Assembly (NCBI GenBank): GCA_010015675.1
Contig: ML977071.1
Location: 1 to 37,463, forward strand
Direction of reading: 5' to 3'
DNA from: Byssothecium circinans
Lineage: Eukaryota > Ascomycota > Dothideomycetes > Pleosporales > Massarinaceae
Length of the DNA stretch: 37,463 nucleotides
The notes under the pieces are model-generated. The model made no database searches and was not told the origin of the DNA. It was given only the letters and a program-made list of their open reading frames with translations. Below are positions 20,668-31,359 of this stretch, in pieces. Within the stretch, counting starts at the first letter, position 1; the number at the start of each line of letters is the position of its first letter. A program made the position numbers and the translations under genes.

Positions 20668-21499
20668 GTCATAAAGCGGATACCGATGAAACCGATGCCT
20701 TGCTGCACTCATCGAGAGCGCAACGTATCGATCGTTCGAAGTGGGAGGCAAGATACTCATTAATGCGTGTGCAGGTGTTGCGCATTTTCCGAGGAGGCAT
20801 TGCACAACAACAAATGGCAACACGCGTGGTGGATTCGAGCTGCGACTGGATCGTAGCGAGGCTGAGATGCTGGAGCCTTGTATGGGGAAGCCCAGGTTGA
20901 CAGCCATACCCAATGTGCGGACATCGTATCTGAGTCGTAGCTTGTCAAGACGGGGAGTTCGTGCAGGCGCTTGAGGTCAATGGCATTCCAATGCGAATTC
21001 GAGCCCAAGGTATTCGGGAATTCTGAGGCTCGAGCCTGACGAAGTGAGCCTGCATTGTTGGAATAGTATCGTCGACTTCCTCGAGACGGGCGTGGAAGAG
21101 TTGGAAGCAGTATTGTGGTCATCGATTCAAATCCGACATGGAGTCATTTCCGGAGGATCTAACAGTATGGCAATGAGTTCCAATGCAGTGGCTCTCCAGC
21201 CTTGAATGGCGGCACGACAGGTGAATGAGCCTGACTCGTCGAAGCCGGGAAGGTCAAGATCCCTTCACAGTCTGAAGTCGGCAAAGGTGCCAAAGATGCA
21301 GAACTTCAGCGAAGGCGGATCACCTGGTCGGAGCTGCGGCACCATGATGAAAATTGGTTCGTGAGGATCGACGCGATCGCTCGGAGCTGAGTGCTGGACG
21401 GCGGCTTCTTCAGCGACGGGAAAGCTTCAACGATCGAATAGGACGATGGAAGAACGGTATGGCGACAGCGTAACCCTGAAAAGCGATCAAGTGCGCGTT

Positions 21500-21830
21500 T
21501 TTCATCACCTCAAAAACGACAACACGATACATACCCGACCTACCTTGGCTGTAGCGGTTGTGGGTATCAAAGGTCCTCTCAATCTGCATCGACGTTAGCG
21601 GAGTTCCATCATGACGGTACTGCTGGAGACTTACACAAATACCATGTCTTCTGTGCGAATGCATATGCAGACCAATTCCACGGAGGGATACCACAACAAC
21701 GAACCGATACAGCAAGCGACAATGGAGTGAGCCCGGAGGCTGATCGAAACTGCAGCAGATCGAGTGTGGGTTTTTCTCCATCTTGAGGGGGAATGATACC
21801 ATACATACCGACCTACCTTGGCTGTATGCG
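21500..21830 (-). repeat. Diverged duplication of an exon-intron unit
   Basis: Two minus-strand units about 275 bp apart share an intron (21862-21909 and 21584-21634, both with CGCTAAC near the 3' end), then an exon leading into TACAGCCAAGGTAGGTCGG and a diverged downstream block encoding YSQGRS... and KN-x-H-x-I. The 144-codon frame 21410-21844 contains both copies. A partial third match to the CCAAGGTAGGT word occurs near 26575-26590. Confidence 0.6.
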
Positions 21831-23243
21831 GCGGTCGATGTCATGATTCAGTTCCAACTTTCTGCGCAGAGGTTAGCGAACATCACGGATTTTGAATCGA
21901 AGCACTTACCAGTGTGTATGCTCAACCAGCTGTTTTTGTTCAAGCCCGACATCTCCGAACCAACCGTACAGCGAGAGAGAGAAAGAGGTGGAGATCTAAG
22001 ACGTCAGCTTGGTCGACAAGAAGGGGCGGGGAGTGAGACCTTGAAGGCGACGGTGGCCAAAGCCGTCGCCTGAAGAGAAGAGTTGAGACAGGTAACACCT
22101 GCAAAAGAGTCAGTGGAAACCTCAACAGAAGGGACGGAAACTTACCAGAACGGGTACCCTCTACTGACTACGGCAGCATTTGCCAAGCGGAGAAAGCCCT
22201 CAGGCTCGAAGAAAGCAAGTCGGATATGCTGGGGTGGCACCGTTGTGCAGAAAGGCGATCAGTAAGCTCAAACGGCAAGAAGATTGAAGCCGGCGTTAGT
22301 CGAAGAGCAAAGAAGGTGATCAAGTCCGGCGTAAGATTGCTCGGAGTGGAGTGTAAGGACGACTCAACACTCGTTGGAGCGATGTAGACGATGCATGTTG
22401 AAAGGCGGCTCGGCAGCCATGTTGATTAGCAGGCACAAGAGCCGGCGCCTCATCGAGGATCGACCGGAGTTCTGTGCGATGTCGCAGAGAAGGGTGCATG
22501 CTGGATACGATGGAGAGTTGAAGAAAGCCGAGATGAAGTGAAAAGCATCCACAAGGATGTCGAAGAGTCGAAAGAAGAGTGACCGAAGAGAGTCGAAAGG
22601 AGAGTTCACCTGAACAAACCTGGAATGCCGCGACGAAAGGCAATCATATCGAAGAATCGAAAACGAAGACCGGATATCGAACCAACAGTCGTGCAATGGC
22701 GAAGCAGCGACTTGAGGCCGAAAGCGAGCGGGCGCGTATATGTGGCCTCCACGCCGTCGCAATCAAGACCATTCCTCATGCCGCCGAAGCAATGAAGGAG
22801 AACGGCCGTAGGGGGTGAACCTCACATCCACCACACCACGCCAATCTTCCAGCAGCCTAGAGCACTACCAACTCGAGATCCCAACCTCCATCAGCTGAGT
22901 GATTCGCGGGCCTCCCAAGACACAGGCACATGACGACCACCCGTTGGGAACCACTGCCTAATTAATCTAAGGATCCAAAGTACAGTGGCTCTTAGTAGTA
23001 ATAGTGTCATTCGGTGTGCACTGCAGCTACACGAAGGCAGCAGTTACAATGGCACCCCTCGTTGGGGACTTCGGTTCCAGATGATCGTTGCCGACCCAGT
23101 TGCCGTAGCTTCTAGACAGCCAGCGCAGATCATCCAGTCCTTCGGTCCTTAGAAGAGATGGCACGATTATGGCGTGTAACTTCTCGGGGCGACCTCGCAG
23201 GTACCTATCTGGGCTCAAGATTATCAACCAAGGGTTAATAGTG

Positions 23244-23807
23244 TTAGACTGCCAGAAGCTGGCGTAATGTGACGAATGTGAGATTCGAGGGAAGGGTCGA
23301 CAAGAGATATGACTTTGGTATGACTTTGAACATCGGATGCGGCGACAAGAGTTGAGACGAGATGAAGAGTCGAAAGTCGCGAAACTGAAAGAGTCGGATG
23401 ATGACGAAGGAGTTGATGTTCAAAGAAAGGTCGACAGAAGAGACGTGGTACTTCCCTGGACGACTACCGGCTGCGGCGAGAGCTGTCGGAGCGAGCATGG
23501 CCTTCATCCTTGTCATACGAAAGATCCCAAAGGATATCGCAGAGGAACCGGACTCAGACCAGCCCCTCGGACGCGGTAACTTGTGAAGGGCTCTCTTATA
23601 TGACGTTGAGATGCAAGCTGGTAGTGTCGCATGTCCTTTTCCCTGGACGGAGGGTTCACCGGAGTTCAGGCGAAGTCGATCGTGACGTGGCGAGATGGTG
23701 CGTCGGAGTGCGATCAGATACCGGATACCGTGAGGCCACCGAACTGACGAAGCGGCCATACGCACATGGTGCTGGTACTTCTCAAGATCTGGCAAAGAGA
23801 ATACCAT
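23244..23807 (-). CDS. Doubtful minus-strand ORF, 187 aa
   Basis: ATG at 23807 (MVFSLPDLEKYQHHVRMAA) and TAA at 23244-23246. The first half is basic and the C-terminal third is Phe/Leu/Ile-rich. It falls between the two groups of introns described for 21410-24660 and could be an exon of that locus. The purine-rich plus strand makes such a frame easier to get by chance, and plus-strand frames across 23337-23586 look equally protein-like. Confidence 0.25.
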   Translation of the reverse strand: MVFSLPDLEKYQHHVRMAASSVRWPHGIRYLIALRRTISPRHDRLRLNSGEPSVQGKGHATLPACISTSYKRALHKLPRPRGWSESGSSAISFGIFRMTRMKAMLAPTALAAAGSRPGKYHVSSVDLSLNINSFVIIRLFQFRDFRLFISSQLLSPHPMFKVIPKSYLLSTLPSNLTFVTLRQLLAV

Positions 23808-24660
23808 GTCGATCGCCCATGTCGACTTGGGCGAGGCGCATTGTGCTGATACTGGTGTCGGAAGCCTGACGAACGATCATCCGAACTCGCTATTGCGCAG
23901 AACGGCGCAGAATAGCGGTTATGTGTGTTTCCTACCAGCACATCCAAAGCCCGAGGAAGTCACAAGGAGCCTTCTCTCTCTTGTGAGTATCCCGAAGATA
24001 TGCTGCCTGTTGTCCCTCCCTCCCCATCCGAAGGGGACGATATGTTGCTGCTGTGGACAGTCGGTTTGCGAAGGAGACGACGATGGAAGGCGGCGCAGGA
24101 GGAAAATTCGTTTTCGGTATCCGAACGATGCGACGATGGCGACGCTGAAGGGAGGCTTATCGTTGTTATGCCGACGTTCGAGGTGCGGAGTGCGGAGAAG
24201 AGGATATTGCTGCATCATGACCAAGTCAGCTGGGCTCCATCTTCCTGTATGAGACGGGAATCGAGTTGGAGAAGACTTACAGAACGGCGAAAGCGCCATT
24301 TGTATTGCCGCGGGTGACTGCTCGATGTCGGCTATGGTGTTGTCGCTCGTCGCATCCTCGTCTGGTACCGTGTTGGGATGCTGGCAGACCGGTCAAGTCA
24401 GCAAACACGATTCTGCGCATCAATACCAGCTCTGTAAGCCTGCGATGCTTACCTTGATACGCGATCAGCAATTTCGTCGCTCTCAGCGCCAGCGAAGTAG
24501 GCCTGGAGCTGAGGGTGGAGTTGCATCTTCGCAGAGCTATGAAGGCCCGTCAGCTCTCGTCGATGCGAAGGTCGATTCAGCCCGCATCCGCGGGAGAGGT
24601 TTACCTTGAGCCTGAGTATGTGCATCCCGTATAGCCCCGGGATACTGGGGGCTTGGTGTT

Positions 24661-26895
24661 GAGGCTGTCGTCGCTGTTGCTGGGGGAAGTTGCGGAGGTC
24701 TGACGACCACCACGAACGACTCAAAGGCTTTGGCGGCCTCAAGCGAGTGCGCTGAAGATGATAAGCAGCCTCAAAAACCTATCTGAGCCTCAGATAGTGT
24801 GTAGAGCTTGCTGTTGTCGGGCGCTAAAGGGTTGAGGGTGAGAGGTTTTGGCGGTGTGACGAAGCTCTGGGTGCCCCCGTCGTCGCCATGCCGCATGATC
24901 GGGCACAAAAAAGTGGCGCTGAAGATGAGAAGAAGCAGAAGAACAAGGTCGGACAGACCGCAGACTCTCCATACGTGGTGTTGTGGTGTGGGGGACGGAG
25001 TGGGTGCGACTATCGTGAGATAGTTGGGCCAGCGAACCTTTGGTGTTGAGATTACCGAACAACCCCCGAGCCTACAGCCTCACCCTCTCACCTTTGCGAC
25101 ACCACAACCACACTAGATACAGGCTCCGGAGCAGTTGCATGGTGTTCCCCGTACCCAAAATAGCCCCAGCAGGCTTTCTTATGGTTAATTTGGGCATGGG
25201 GATGAGGAGACCGAGACTCCGGTGTGGATAGCTTGGCACTCGCCGGCGAGGGGCTGCGCCAGGGCAAATCCGCGATGAAGGTGGACAGCGACGCTGCAGA
25301 GCGGATCACAACACAATCGAGAGCCGCATGCATACCCCGCGACATCCTCACTCCTGCCTTGCCTACCCTACGCCTGTGACGAGCGGTCGAGAGTACCCTA
25401 CCCTACGAGCGACGAGCACGTTCTGCCGGCAAAGAGCTGCACCATACCTCCTGCGAAGCCACGGTACCCATCTTCCCATACGCATCCGCGATATCACGAG
25501 CATACAACGAAGATCGTGAAGCGCAAGGCAGCGTAGCCGGCAGCAAACCTACAAGCATACGCACACAGTCAGGGGGCGGCAACGAGCATGATGGTGCCCC
25601 ACGACTGTCTCCCCCGAAGCCTCCGCACACTACAACGCCGCATGAAAGAGCGCTTACAGCGGATGAGGGACGAGAGAGCAGCGTCTACAAATGCTTCAGG
25701 GGCGCAAAGCCAGCGGGACGCGCACACCCTAGTGTGGTGGAAAAAGTACGAGATGGGAGAGGTCGGGAAGCACAACCCAGTGTAGCGGAAGCGATACGGG
25801 GCGGGAAGGGAGATGGCGAAGCAATAAGGGCAACATGAAGGGGATGGAACAAAATGAGATGCCCGGGCGAAGTTGAGCTCGACTCGAAGATGCGTGGAGG
25901 GGGGAATTTGAAAAGGGGTATAATCGACAGCGCTTTACGAAGTTCAGACGGTGGACAGGCTTCAAGCAGCAACTATAGCGCCGAATCGCCTGCAGTATAA
26001 TGGGAGGGAGATGGTGTTGTATCAGATAGGAATATGAGATAGGAATACGAGATGGAAAAATTGCAATGCAAGAGTTCCAGATGGTCTACGAGATGCTGTT
26101 GGAATGCGTTTCACACCACACAGATTTCCTGCTCTTCCTACTAGCATCACGATATTGAAGGATGAAAAAGTGGTTTAATGGAATTGTATACCTACAAAAT
26201 TGATAGTGGACCGGTAGGCTCAAGCGCAGACCGGAGGTCGATGGAAGAAGAAGGACAGGACGACGTTCAATGTGAATTTTTATAGGACTGTGGCGTCAGT
26301 GGCGGTGCAGCACGACCAGTGGCGCTAGCCATGCAGCCCCGCATTCATCGCCAGCTCAGAAAAGACGGCGTTTGGATCAACACAATCACTTTCATCTTGC
26401 GCATCATACCTTCATATCCTAGCAACTATCCACTTGATGTCGCATATCTATTCTTGTACTATCGCTTCTGCGTCCTCTTCCCAAGCCTGATCAATACACT
26501 GTGTGTGTTCCTATTCATTTCTCAGCGGAGCTTCCACCTTAGGATGCTCCGGAAACCCGTTCCTCGTGGTCATCTACCTACCTTGGTTGGCTGTATCTCT
26601 CATACAGGTAGCATATACAATTATCCCTCCACTTACCCCGGATCCCCGTTTTGAAGCTATTCGTCCCCTGCATCTGTTAATTTATTCCCCACCTTGTTCG
26701 CAGCATCATCACATCCAGAGTATTGTTATCTAACCCACATTGGCCTTTCATCCGCTCATATCAAGTCACATGTATGCAAATCTTCCGCGAACCGCGGGAG
26801 TCTTGTACCTCGTGGATAAAGAGTATATGCAGCATGCGTTCCGGTTTTGTTATCGTGATCCTTTCAGGCATCTTTGATCGGAACATCTCTTTGCA
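24661..26895. other. No confident gene upstream of the GH43 gene
   Basis: Frames on both strands at 24790-25351 have protein-like stretches but no consistent model. The plus frame 26319-26654 is hydrophobic and Tyr/Phe-rich and looks non-coding. A weak TATATG at 26824-26829, 67-72 bp before the GH43 ATG, may be its TATA element. Confidence 0.35.
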
Positions 26896-28414
26896 ATGGG
26901 CGCTTTCGGTAAGTTTGCGGCTTTCGGGCTGCTGGCCAATGTTGTAAATGCGACACTTCAGGTCGTGCCAGGAGGGACGTGGACTGCTGTAAGTCTTTAT
27001 TATAAATTGTCGGAGCTCAAGCTAATCAACCTCCAGACCAACACCGGCAAGCACGTCCAAGCACACGGCGCCGGCGTCCTCAAAGTCGGCAACACATACT
27101 ACTTGTACATTCCCCCTCTTTCTCTCCATCATCCATTAACATCCCACCAGAGTCGGAGAAGACAAGACCGACGGCTCCGCCTTCCAAAACATAAACTGCT
27201 ACTCCAGCACCAACCTCGTAGAATGGAAATACGAAGGCGCGCTCCTCTCGCGCACATCCTCGGGGGACCTCGGCCCCAGCCGCATCGTCGAGCGTCCCAA
27301 AGTCGTCTACAACAAAGCGACGAAGAAGTACGTCCTCTGGATGCACATCGACAGCTCCAACTACGGCGAGGCGAAAGCCGGCGTCGCGACCGGCGACACT
27401 CCGTGCGGGAAGTTCGAATACAAAGGCAGTGTCAAGCCCCTCGGGTTCGAAAGCCGCGACCAGGGCGTCTTCGTCGACGACGATGATAAGGGTTATCTAC
27501 TGACCGAAGATCGCAAGAACGGGCTCCGCATCGACCTCCTTTCCGACGACTACCTCACCGTCAAATCCTCCACATACCTCTGGCAAGAAAGCATTGAATC
27601 GCCCGCCATCGTCAAGAAAGCAGGCGTCTACTTCATGTTCGGCTCGAAGCTGACGGGCTGGGACCCAAACGATAACGTATACAGCACCGCGACCAAAATC
27701 TCGGGGCCGTGGAGTGCGTGGAAATCATTTGCGGATTCGGGGAGTAAGACGTATACGAGCCAGACGACGTTCATCCTGCCGTTTGGGGATCAGGCCGTGT
27801 ATATGGGAGATCGGTGGGTTAGCAGTAATTTGATGCGGAGTACGTATGTGTGGTTGCCGTTGACGTTGAGTGGGACCACAGCGTCGATGAAGAATGCGGT
27901 GAATTGGGTGCCGGATGTGAACTCTGGAGCTATGGTACGTGCACTGCTTAATCCATCTCTCCTCTGGCTCTCATTGTATTTCATGCGTCGGAATCACGCC
28001 ACTGACATGTCGCAGAGCGGCGGCCCAAGTGAGAATACCTACGAAGGCGAATCCGCAACTCTCTCTGGTGGCGCAAAGTTGGTATCTTGCGGCGGTTGCT
28101 CGGGCTCAAACGCTGCAGGCTACATCGGCGGCACTGATGCTGGCGTAGTCACCTTCTCCAATGTCCAGTCTTCCGTTGCCACACGCACAACAATCCGCAT
28201 CAAGTACCTCAATGGGGATAGTTCGCAGCGCTTTGCTTCAGTCAGTGTGAATGATGGGCCGGCGCAGACGATTGCGTTCTTGCCGGCGAGTGGCGATCCG
28301 AATAGTAGTAGTTTGCATGTCGACTTGAAGGCGGGCGCGAATACGGTGAAGATTAGTGGCGTGAATGGGGGTTGGGGTCCGGATATTGATAGACTCATGG
28401 TACCGCAATCGTAG
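26896..28414 (+). CDS. Secreted exo-beta-1,3-galactanase, GH43 subfamily 24 with C-terminal CBM35 (447 aa)
   Basis: Exons 26896-26988, 27037-27104, 27151-27934 and 28016-28414 give 447 residues. Introns are 48, 46 and 81 bp. Residues 1-19 are a signal peptide (MGAFGKFAAFGLLANVVNA). Residues ~32-315 are a five-bladed propeller GH43 domain with HGAGVLKVGNTYY, then VGEDK. By family knowledge the likely general acid is Glu203 (IESPAI), Glu127 (SNYGEAK) is in the active site, and Gln258 (TSQTTF) sits where most GH43 enzymes have a base, as in characterised GH43_24 galactanases. Residues ~316-447 match CBM35 (YEGESATLSGG, then NGGWGPDIDRLMV). The enzyme should release galactose from beta-1,3-galactan backbones of arabinogalactan proteins outside the cell. 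Subfamily assignment rests on motifs only. Confidence 0.94.
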
Positions 28415-28812
28415 GGTATGGTTGTTGTTCTGCCGTCAGTCCGTAGTCTTATGAAGATCTACTCTGTATGTTGTAAATTCCTTGCTAGCTTTCCCACTCG
28501 CCTAATAGGAGGAATGGTTGAGCTTGTTGATGCATGTGCATCAGCTGAGGCGTCTTTCGTGCCAATGACGGGCCAAAAGGGCGACGTCAAGGTTGAATAG
28601 CAGGCAGCTGTTGGCTACAAAAGATACTGCGCGAACATCTGCCAAAGACCTGACAGAGAAATCGTTACCGTAGAGGCCCAACCACGCTACTGATATTTCG
28701 GGCTTAGTGTGCCTTCTGCTCTCGCGCCTTGCGCCCGACTTCATCACTTCACGTCCTTTCGAACCCCACCGAATCGAACCAAATTCACCACCTACGCCCA
28801 ACATCCACCACG
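28415..28812. other. Intergenic, probable 3' end of GH43 and promoter of 28813 gene
   Basis: There is no gene. A pyrimidine- and CA-rich leader (about 28720-28812) precedes the ATG at 28813. An in-frame upstream ATG exists at 28729 but lies within that leader-like sequence. Confidence 0.5.
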
Positions 28813-29442
28813 ATGGTCAAGTTCCTCGATCTCCCCGCCGAGATTCGATGCCTCATCTACGATTACTGCATGTTCCCTGAGCACGACACCGTCAAAGTCG
28901 AGGGCTGGAGCCGCAAAGAGTGCGCAGCGTGTGTGCTCCAACCGCGCGTATTCCGTCTCTGTCGCCAAATACGCATCGAGGCTGTCATACACCTATACAA
29001 GACGAAGCCTATCGAGATCATCGACACCCACACCGTCTACTATTTCATACCTGCTGCCGGAGAGTACGGCAAGAACTACATCCAGCACCTCATCTTCTCA
29101 ATGCCACAGCTCGATGGTCAGAAAGACTGGACTTCCTTCTTCAACGTTCTCCGCTCAATGCGCGCTCTCAAGACGTTGACGTTCCGGCTTCCCCTGTCCA
29201 TTCACGACCATTATCCCGACGGTATCGTGCCCATAGAAGATAAGGACAGTTATCCCAACGGAATCTCGCCCCAGGAGTTTAACGAACGTTATCCCGACCG
29301 TATCGTGCGCGACAAAGACGTCAAAACCTATCCGGAGTTTCGTGTTTTTGCAGCTCTCGAGGCAGATGGAACCATGGGCGACTGCGAGATCATATGCGAG
29401 CAGTACGTGGTGAAGCATAGGATCAGAAATCACGGCTACTAA
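28813..29442 (+). CDS. F-box-like fungal protein, 209 aa
   Basis: A single exon. The N-terminus MVKFLDLPAEIRCLIYDYC matches the F-box-like start common in large fungal families (LPxEIRxxIY). Next come Cys/Arg-rich sequence (LCRQIRIEAV) and a leucine-rich part (LIFSMPQ, LRSMRALKTLTFRLP) that may be one or two LRR-like or beta-alpha units. Residues ~137-175 hold three imperfect YPDGI/YPNGI/YPDRI repeats. Members of this class often recruit substrates to SCF ubiquitin ligases, though many are uncharacterised. The start at 28813 is chosen because the motif begins there and the context ACCACGATGG is good; an in-frame ATG at 28729 would add 28 atypical residues. There is no signal peptide. Confidence 0.75.
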   Translation: MVKFLDLPAEIRCLIYDYCMFPEHDTVKVEGWSRKECAACVLQPRVFRLCRQIRIEAVIHLYKTKPIEIIDTHTVYYFIPAAGEYGKNYIQHLIFSMPQLDGQKDWTSFFNVLRSMRALKTLTFRLPLSIHDHYPDGIVPIEDKDSYPNGISPQEFNERYPDRIVRDKDVKTYPEFRVFAALEADGTMGDCEIICEQYVVKHRIRNHGY

Positions 29443-29679
29443 GCGCATCCGCACTAAAATCATTATGTTCGGGGTCATACATGTGGAATTGGGTACAGTC
29501 TCTTGTACATACACTTTCTTATTAGGACGAATTTCCTCCTTTAGCGCAGGTATAAATACCTGCGCGCACACTAAATAGTTTAATACAACGATTCCCTCAC
29601 ATTATCACATTCAATACGGACTCGTACATACCTGGGTAGGTGGGACATTTATGTTCCAAGTCGAACTTAAAAGCTGCAA

Positions 29680-30368
29680 CTACTTCGATGGCGGCGGCCT
29701 AATCATAACAGTACTTGCTTCCGTACCCGATAGCCCGTACTTTTCCAGGTCAAACACCTTCTCATAGACCGTTTCGAATCCCAAGCGTGCATACAACAAC
29801 CTTCCTTTCTCCGACGACTCTAAATACGAAGGCAATTGCGCTCGGTCTGCTCTCTCCAACCCCCACTTCACTAATTGCGCGCCCGCGCCTCGACGATGAT
29901 GCATCGGATCCGTCACTAGTACGTGTAACACTTTACCAAGTCAATAACAATTCACCAACAGGTTCAGCTTCACTCACGATAGAACGGCTTTGTCCCCATA
30001 AACTTCTTGCGTGCCCAACCCAGATACTCCTGAAAATCCACCATGGCCGGCTTTTTTCTATCTTCTTCACTCGGCACGGGGATCATTCCCTGTATTTCCT
30101 CTACGGTCCTCTCTTTCTCGTTGATGCGCCACTTCGCTACCGCGATCATCTTCCCGCCGTCCAGCTCGGTATCGACAATCTTGATCCAATGACAATCGGG
30201 CTCCTCGCGGAAAGATTTGGTGTTTTTGGCGACCATCTTGTCGATATGTTCCTCAGTGATCGGGTTCGGGAAGAGAAGGGTTGCCATGCCACCTTGGAAG
30301 GCGGCGATTTGGAGTTGGGCGAAGCCGCGCAGGTCGGACTCGACGAGTGGGTGGAGTTCAAGTGGCAT
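29680..30368 (-). CDS. GNAT-family N-acetyltransferase (2 exons, 213 aa)
   Basis: Exon 1 is 29978-30368 (minus) and exon 2 is 29680-29930. The 47-bp intron 29931-29977 has GTGAGT, a TTGAC branch region and AAG. Splicing joins KPFY to LLHVLVTDP in phase. The acetyl-CoA pyrophosphate-binding loop is HHRRGAGA (residues 141-148). It is followed by LVKWGLERAD and LPSYLESSEKGRLLYARLGF, a motif set typical of fungal GNAT proteins with a C-terminal GF. Residue 1 is set at MPLELHPL, where the fold begins; an upstream in-frame Met at 30422 would add a very basic extension. It should transfer an acetyl group from acetyl-CoA to an amine or peptide; the substrate is unknown. It is probably cytosolic, with no signal peptide. 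Confidence 0.87.
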
Positions 30369-31266
30369 TGTTGCGGCGATTCTCTTCAGTCTTCTTTTTG
30401 CTTTCTCTTTTCTTCTCTTCACAGTATGTCGGGGAATAGTTTAATACGCAATTTATTCACGGAGACTGAGCACCTTTTGTATGTGTCCATCGACTGTATA
30501 GTGGGGTAGCGAACTGACGTTCAAGCCCTGCCTAGAATTGCGATGATGATGCGGCAGGCTATTCCATTTTCGGATGTTGTTCATCGGCTTACACAGCGGG
30601 TGATGACTCTTCTTTCAGCCCTTTTGCAACGAGACTGCGCATACTTCGCGCCCTTTCCACCATTTTTTCCATCATTCGCGCGCCGAAGCCGTCTCGTAGA
30701 CCCTTCACCGATCCGTCATCTTGCGCGCAGAAGCCCAAAAGCTAGAGCCTGGAATTGTCACGCGGGACGGAGCACGGAGTTTAGGGACGGCATTGGTGCA
30801 GTAGAAGACCTTGTAAAAGCTGCTCATGATGCGAAATGGTATTTTTGACACTTTGTTTAGCCACACCTTCTCTCAATCACTATCGTCATCGCCCCATTCA
30901 TCGGCGTAGTAATGCGGCTCGTGTTCGCCAAATGAGCTGAAAGTCAAACTCCGCGGACACCGCACTCTGACAGTACCAACCCCAGCGCTCATGTCTCATA
31001 CAATACCAGGAAAGTGTGATCATTTTTCTCGGCATCGTATAGTATACTATGCGAGACATAGTAGCATGTCGCGTACCTGCATAAGCATCGCGAATTATGC
31101 CGAACACGAACCTCCCCGGCTTTCGAAACTCCGTTCATCACCGGAATACTAGAAAGTATCCCATTTTTTTCAGGTCCGTTATATAACAAAAGATCGCGAC
31201 AGGTCGAAGGCAATGCGAGATACGGTTGGTGTAAATGAGAGCTGCGAATTGTACGAAGTATGGGAG
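30369..31266. other. Intergenic region between GNAT and lysozyme genes
   Basis: The two genes are divergent, so this ~0.9 kb holds both promoters. The plus frame 30543-30848 and minus frames 30898-31387 have no support. No other feature is seen except the TATA box at 31267. Confidence 0.45.
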
Positions 31267-31274
31267 TATAAAAG
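31267..31274 (+). promoter_or_regulatory. TATA box of the lysozyme gene
   Basis: TATAAAAG lies 86 bp before the ATG at 31360, followed by a CA-rich leader. It is a good match to the fungal TATA consensus. Confidence 0.6.
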
Positions 31275-31359
31275 ATGAAGGGAAAGGACGAGAGCAACCA
31301 ACAGAACATCCATTCCTTGAGCCCCAATACATCAGAAACTACTTCTCTCTCCACGCACC

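Larger units (their letters stand above)
21410..24660 (-). pseudogene. Minus-strand multi-exon gene(s), unresolved, probably decayed
   Basis: Six segments have full intron signatures on the minus strand: 24537-24604 (GTAAAC, CTGAC, TAG), 24381-24452 (GTAAGC, CTGAC, CAG), 24210-24280 (GTAAGT, CTGAC, CAG), 22099-22145 (GTAAGT, CTGAC, GCAG), 21862-21909 (GTAAGT, CTAAC, GCAG) and 21584-21634 (GTAAGT, CTAAC, GCAG). Exons between them have coding-like stretches (for example LQAYFAGAESDEIADRV and YGWFGDVGLEQKQLVEH). The best-looking frames do not join in phase, and the 21862 junction creates TGA. Upstream, a frame at 24774-25079 with a hydrophobic LVLLLLLIFSATFL segment ends at a TGA (24771-24773) and stays open beyond it. 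I infer one or more real genes now degraded, or an exon structure I cannot resolve by eye. Function unknown. Confidence 0.35.

Noticed and set aside
20577..20974. Plus-strand coding frames over 20577-20974
   Set aside because: They look protein-like, but opposing minus-strand frames look equally so and neither has introns, promoter or a known motif. Appearance alone was not trusted here.
22320..22818. A gene at 22320-22818, open on both strands
   Set aside because: The purine-rich plus strand makes Lys/Glu-rich plus frames and Phe/Leu/Ser-rich minus frames open together; no independent sign favours either.
26319..26654. Small membrane protein, plus strand, 111 aa
   Set aside because: Tyr/Phe/Pro-rich AT-biased frame without good start context; likely intergenic upstream of the GH43 gene.
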